DNA from: Aliivibrio sp. 1S175
Lineage (GTDB): Bacteria; Pseudomonadota; Gammaproteobacteria; Enterobacterales; Vibrionaceae
DNA: 64,000 nucleotides
Direction of reading: 5' to 3'
NCBI RefSeq assembly: GCF_001690985.1
Contig: NZ_MAJS01000090.1
Coordinates: 147,267 to 211,266 of the forward strand
Under the pieces are notes generated by a model. The model ran no database searches and had not been told where the DNA came from. It was given only the letters and a program-made list of their open reading frames with translations. Of the stretch, positions 60,621 to 64,000 are shown piece by piece; positions within the stretch are counted from its first letter, which is position 1; the number at the start of each line of letters is the position of its first letter. Both the position numbers and the translations under genes were made by a program.

Positions 60621-62459
60621 ATGATTACAAAAGCAGCGATTTATCACAGATCTCATTCAAGCTATTCTTACACCTATGATAAGGATACCCTCCATTTACG
60701 CATTCGTACCGCAAAAGGCGAAGTCAATAACGCCACGCTAAGAATTGGAGACCCATACGATTGGACATCCGGTGGCGGTGGCGGCAACCTCAATGCAGAA
60801 GATGCTATGGGTTGGAGTGGCGGCGAAAACTTTGTTATGGAAAAAGAGTGTGAAACAGAACTGTTTGATTACTGGTTCTGCGAAGCGCAACCACGATTCT
60901 TCCGTGCTCGTTACGCTTTTATTCTAGAAGGCGAAGAGAGCGAAACACTGCTCGTTACTGAGAAACAAATTTTCACCATCACTGATGATGCAGACCCTGT
61001 ATTAAGCCAATTACTCAATTTCTACTGCTTCCCATACATGAATCCTATCGATGTATTTAGCCCGCCACATTGGGTAAAAGAAACGGTTTGGTATCAAATA
61101 TTCCCTGAACGCTTTGCCAATGGCGACCCATCGATCTCACCGAGTAATGCACTTCCTTGGGGATCAGAAGATCCAAAAACCAACAGTTTCTTTGGTGGTG
61201 ATTTACAAGGTGTTATTGACCATCTTGATTACTTGCAAGATCTTGGTATTACCGGCTTGTATTTCACTCCAATTACTCAAGGCAAAACTAACCACAAATA
61301 CGATACCGTTGATTATCTAAAAGTTGACCCGGCTTTTGGTGACGACGACACCGTAAGAACGTTAATTGCAGAAGCCCACAAACGTGGCATGAAAGTCATG
61401 TTAGATGCTGTATTCAATCATATTGGTGCCGATTCTATTCAATGGCAAGATGTCATTAAAAACGGAAAAGATTCCAAATACATTGATTGGTTCTATGTTG
61501 AGCAATTCCCACTTGTGGATGAGTCTAAAAAAGATCAACACAGTAAAGAGTATCTCAACTATCGCGCTTTTGCCTTTGCGCAGAACATGCCAAAACTCAA
61601 TACCGAAAACCCAGAAGTGATGGAATATTTACTGGAAGTAGGCCGATACTGGGTGCGTAATTTCAATATTGATGCGTGGCGTTTAGATGTCGCAAACGAA
61701 GTTGATCAACGCTTCTGGCGACGCTTCCGTGATGAATTAAAAGCGATCAAACCTGAGATCTATATTTTAGGAGAAGCATGGCATGATTCAATGAATTGGC
61801 TTGCCGGTGACCAATTTGATGCCGTAATGAATTACCCATTATCCGACGCCATGATAGGATTTTTTGCTCAAGGAAACCTAAGTGCTAATCAGTTCAAATA
61901 CGCGGTAAATGACGTTAATACAAGCTATCCTATTGCGGTTAATGAAGTCGCATTTTCATTGTTAGATAGCCATGATACCGCTCGTATTCTTCACCGTTGC
62001 TCTGGCAATAAAGAAAAAGTGAAGCTGGCGTACTTATTCCAATTTACCCACAGTGGCACTCCTTGTATTTATTATGGTAGTGAGATTGGCTTAGATGGCG
62101 GGGCTGATCCATTAAATCGTAAATGCATGATTTGGGATGAAAGCAAACATGATATGAACATGAAGCAGCATATTATGCAGATCATCAAGTTACGTAAAAA
62201 ATACCCTGCGCTTCGCGCTCATCGTATTAACTGGTTAATGAGCGATGATGAACAGCAATATCTGATTTATCAAAAAGAAAATGGTACTGATTACATTACC
62301 ATCTTTATGAATAACAGTGAACAATCAGTAGAAGTAACGCTACCAAGTTTACTTTCTGAACAAAAAGTTATTGATATTTATAACGAAACCTCTTGCAAAT
62401 TAGAAGAAACGTTAACATTGGCACCCTTTAGCTTCGCCATGTATCAAAACGAAAAGTAA
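60621..62459 (+). CDS. GH13 alpha-glucosidase (maltodextrin glucosidase/neopullulanase type)
   Basis: A 612-residue cytoplasmic glycoside hydrolase. An N-terminal CBM34-like domain (about 1-120) precedes a GH13 barrel with DAVFNHIG (about 262-269), nucleophile Asp356 in WRLDVANEVD, acid/base Glu385 in LGEAWHD, and the third Asp452 in LLDSHDTARIL. A C-terminal beta domain ends the protein. This matches MalZ, cyclomaltodextrinase and neopullulanase types. It degrades linear dextrins released by the debranching enzyme. Confidence 0.9.
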   Translation: MITKAAIYHRSHSSYSYTYDKDTLHLRIRTAKGEVNNATLRIGDPYDWTSGGGGGNLNAEDAMGWSGGENFVMEKECETELFDYWFCEAQPRFFRARYAFILEGEESETLLVTEKQIFTITDDADPVLSQLLNFYCFPYMNPIDVFSPPHWVKETVWYQIFPERFANGDPSISPSNALPWGSEDPKTNSFFGGDLQGVIDHLDYLQDLGITGLYFTPITQGKTNHKYDTVDYLKVDPAFGDDDTVRTLIAEAHKRGMKVMLDAVFNHIGADSIQWQDVIKNGKDSKYIDWFYVEQFPLVDESKKDQHSKEYLNYRAFAFAQNMPKLNTENPEVMEYLLEVGRYWVRNFNIDAWRLDVANEVDQRFWRRFRDELKAIKPEIYILGEAWHDSMNWLAGDQFDAVMNYPLSDAMIGFFAQGNLSANQFKYAVNDVNTSYPIAVNEVAFSLLDSHDTARILHRCSGNKEKVKLAYLFQFTHSGTPCIYYGSEIGLDGGADPLNRKCMIWDESKHDMNMKQHIMQIIKLRKKYPALRAHRINWLMSDDEQQYLIYQKENGTDYITIFMNNSEQSVEVTLPSLLSEQKVIDIYNETSCKLEETLTLAPFSFAMYQNEK

Positions 62460-62489
62460 TCGCTAGATATCAAGCAGTAAGCCACATAA

Positions 62490-62522
62490 AATAGCTCTTT
62501 CTTATTCAAGCAAAGAGCTATT
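62490..62522 (+). promoter_or_regulatory. hairpin covering the LysR ribosome site
   Basis: AATAGCTCTTT and AAAGAGCTATT form a perfect 11-bp stem with an 11-nt loop. The right arm contains the likely ribosome site (AAAGAG) and ends exactly at the ATG. It could sequester translation initiation, or act as a terminator of the GH13 gene. Confidence 0.65.
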
Positions 62523-63458
62523 ATGTTTAAATTAATGATTCAATTCATTCAAGTAGCTAAAACTCAAAACGTCACCCAAGCCGCGAATAATCTCTGCTTA
62601 AGTCAACCGACATTAAGTCATAACATGCAGAAGTTAGAAGAGAAACTTGGCAGTAAATTGTTTAATCGTAACTCAAAAGGAATAACTCTAACTTCCAGCG
62701 GAGAGTTACTTTACGAACAAGCAAAAATGATGCAAAACCTCTATGAAAACACCCTTAATAAATTAGAGAAGAACAAACTCAGACACCAGACCGAACTAAA
62801 AATTGGCTGTGGTGATGCATGGTGGCATCTGTTTATTCGAGATTGCGTACAAGATTTTAGAGACACCTACCCGCACAGTAATATCTCTGTTGATGTTGGT
62901 AATCATCTCCAATTAATGAACCTTCTATTAAGTGATGAGATCAGTATTTTCGTAGGCCACGAAATATTGGGATTAGCACAATATGAAGACATACAGTTCC
63001 ATCCTTTATTCAGCTGTCATGAAGAAGTGTATGTAAGAAAAGATCACCCCCTTTTAGAAATCACCTGCAGTAATGAAGACATTGCTCGCTTCCCATCGGT
63101 TGATTTAGGCGCAGCAAAGAAACGGTTTTCACATCTAGTTCAAAAACAAAATGAACAATTAACCTCTTTTCAAAAGCGTCATTATTTACAAGAAAAGGTT
63201 ATCTATAATACGAACTCGCTACTAACTGCCATTGATTTACTTCAAAACAGTGATGCTATTTTACCTTATCCAATGACGATGAGAGATTACTTTAGTGGCT
63301 TTGATATTGTACCTTTACAGATGAAAGAGTGTTTCAGCAAAGCGACAATTGGAGCGTATTTACATAAAGATGGCCAGCAAAATAAACAAAGTATTATATT
63401 ACTTGAGCAATTTAAAGAGCTGATTAAAACGAATCCACATATTAATGGTTCTATCTGA
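62523..63458 (+). CDS. LysR-family transcriptional regulator
   Basis: A 311-residue regulator with an N-terminal LysR HTH (about 1-60: FIQVAKTQNVTQAANNLCLSQPTLSHNMQKLEEKLGSKLFNR) and an effector domain (about 90-295) with LKIGCGDAWWHLFIRDC and IFVGHEILGLAQYEDI. It lies 63 bp after the GH13 gene in the same direction, so it is either the last gene of the sugar operon or separately controlled. Its ribosome site is inside a hairpin. It is a good candidate regulator of the upstream glucan-use genes. Confidence 0.85.
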   Translation: MFKLMIQFIQVAKTQNVTQAANNLCLSQPTLSHNMQKLEEKLGSKLFNRNSKGITLTSSGELLYEQAKMMQNLYENTLNKLEKNKLRHQTELKIGCGDAWWHLFIRDCVQDFRDTYPHSNISVDVGNHLQLMNLLLSDEISIFVGHEILGLAQYEDIQFHPLFSCHEEVYVRKDHPLLEITCSNEDIARFPSVDLGAAKKRFSHLVQKQNEQLTSFQKRHYLQEKVIYNTNSLLTAIDLLQNSDAILPYPMTMRDYFSGFDIVPLQMKECFSKATIGAYLHKDGQQNKQSIILLEQFKELIKTNPHINGSI

Positions 63459-63502
63459 TTATAGGGTTCTCCTGGTCATTTAACCCTAAAATAGATAATA
63501 AA

Positions 63503-63522
63503 AAAGGAGATCATACGATCTC
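63503..63522. terminator. bidirectional terminator between LysR and chemoreceptor genes
   Basis: AAAGGAGATC and GATCTCCTTT form a 10-bp stem around ATAC, flanked by an A-run. The right side runs into the TTTCTAG repeats. It separates convergent genes. The right arm continues two bases past the stated end. Confidence 0.75.
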
Positions 63523-63523
63523 C

Positions 63524-63551
63524 TTTCTAGTTTCTAGTTTCTAGTTTCTAG
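63524..63551. repeat. four tandem copies of TTTCTAG
   Basis: The heptamer TTTCTAG is repeated exactly four times between the terminator hairpin and the chemoreceptor stop. It is short and intergenic, probably from slippage, and likely variable in copy number between strains. Confidence 0.85.
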
Positions 63552-63583
63552 TGCAAATTAGCTCAATTCAATGACTCGTCAAA

Positions 63584-64000
63584 TTATACTTTAAAGCGAG
63601 ACAAAGACATTTGCAGCGTAGTTGCAAGTTGTGCTAGCTCAACACTTGATTGTGCTGTTTGCTCTGCACCTAATGCCACTTCACTGGCTGACAAACTCAT
63701 GCTTTGAATATTGCGACCAAGTTCTTCTGTTACTGAATCTTGTTGGCTACACGCACTCGCAATTTGAATTCCAGTATCTGCCACCTTCATCATGGTTTCT
63801 TCAATCATTTGGATTGATTGACCCGTCTGAACACTTTGCTCTACACAAATACGAATTTTAGAACAACTTTGATCTGTTGCTGCTTTTGCGTGTGTTGCAC
63901 TTGCTTGCAGCTTCTCTATTATCTCAACAATTTCACTGGTTGATGATTGAGTACGACCCGCAAGAGAGCGAACTTCATCCGCAACCACGGCAAAACCACG
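63584..64000 (-). CDS. methyl-accepting chemotaxis protein, C-terminal part
   Basis: The last 138 residues of a chemoreceptor that continues beyond the right edge. The signalling tip follows the conserved RGFAVVADEVRSLAGRTQSSTSEI. The coiled coil then descends (MIEETMMKVADTGIQIASACSQQDSVTEELGRNIQSMSLSASE) to a final helix ending QMSLSRFKV. No C-terminal CheR-binding pentapeptide is present. The ligand-binding part is outside the window. Confidence 0.9.
   Translation of the reverse strand, partial: RGFAVVADEVRSLAGRTQSSTSEIVEIIEKLQASATHAKAATDQSCSKIRICVEQSVQTGQSIQMIEETMMKVADTGIQIASACSQQDSVTEELGRNIQSMSLSASEVALGAEQTAQSSVELAQLATTLQMSLSRFKV

Overview
The window looks like part of a Vibrionaceae chromosome, most likely Aliivibrio (A. 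fischeri group). The evidence is the low G+C, the Hcp close to the V. cholerae protein, a TtpC-type TonB2 cluster in the usual Vibrio order, a fruBKA operon with a divergent Cra repressor, a TorCA respiratory pair, and Vibrio-type families such as DUF3316, DUF3087 and DUF6162. Species and replicon are inferred. No rRNA, tRNA, CRISPR array or insertion sequence was seen.

Layout. 1-5.1 kb: start of a PEBP-like protein, a small Cys-rich protein, a YgbA/LysR/SGNH-hydrolase operon, a HAD phosphatase, a LysE exporter and a small outer-membrane barrel. 5.1-10.3 kb: fructose PTS operon fruB-fruK-fruA with Cra boxes and divergent cra. 10.3-13.1 kb: an AT-rich segment with kdgT, an unknown gene and a YhcH/YjgK/YiaL protein. 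13.2-20.2 kb: an auxiliary type VI secretion cluster (hcp, vgrG, DUF4123 adaptor, Tle1-like lipase, and a tandem array of DUF2931 lipoproteins, probably immunity genes, whose last copy is broken) with a sigma-54 promoter at hcp. 20.5-22.8 kb: two DUF1538 membrane proteins with a P-II-like protein and a CBS-domain protein.

22.9-39.3 kb is a metal-acquisition region. It holds a Fur-box operon with two oligopeptide-type ABC ATPases lacking permeases, a ZnuABC/TroA-type ABC transporter with a second, ligand-poor binding protein, a PepSY/DUF2271/DUF4198 set, the complete TonB2 energy system (DUF3450, TtpC, ExbB, ExbD, TonB, TPR protein) and a TonB-dependent siderophore receptor. 39.5-43.1 kb: torC-torA TMAO respiration. 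43.2-49.1 kb: a CpxAR-like and a CusRS-like two-component system around a small DUF3316 periplasmic protein, then a TrkA-N potassium channel. 49.1-51 kb: ArsR regulator with Ogt and a divergent CSCS-motif permease sharing two inverted-repeat operators. 51-52.7 kb: DUF3087 and a 3-hydroxyisobutyrate dehydrogenase-like enzyme. 53-63.5 kb: a maltodextrin-type ABC transporter with an unknown membrane-anchored protein, a debranching enzyme (GDE family), a GH13 alpha-glucosidase and a LysR regulator. The window ends inside a chemoreceptor gene.

Most promising for follow-up are the T6SS toxin/immunity locus with mosaic paralogues and decay, the DUF1538/P-II/CBS module, the composite metal-uptake locus with a degenerate second binding protein, and unusual intercistronic RNA hairpins in the maltodextrin operon, including one that covers the ribosome-binding site of the LysR gene.
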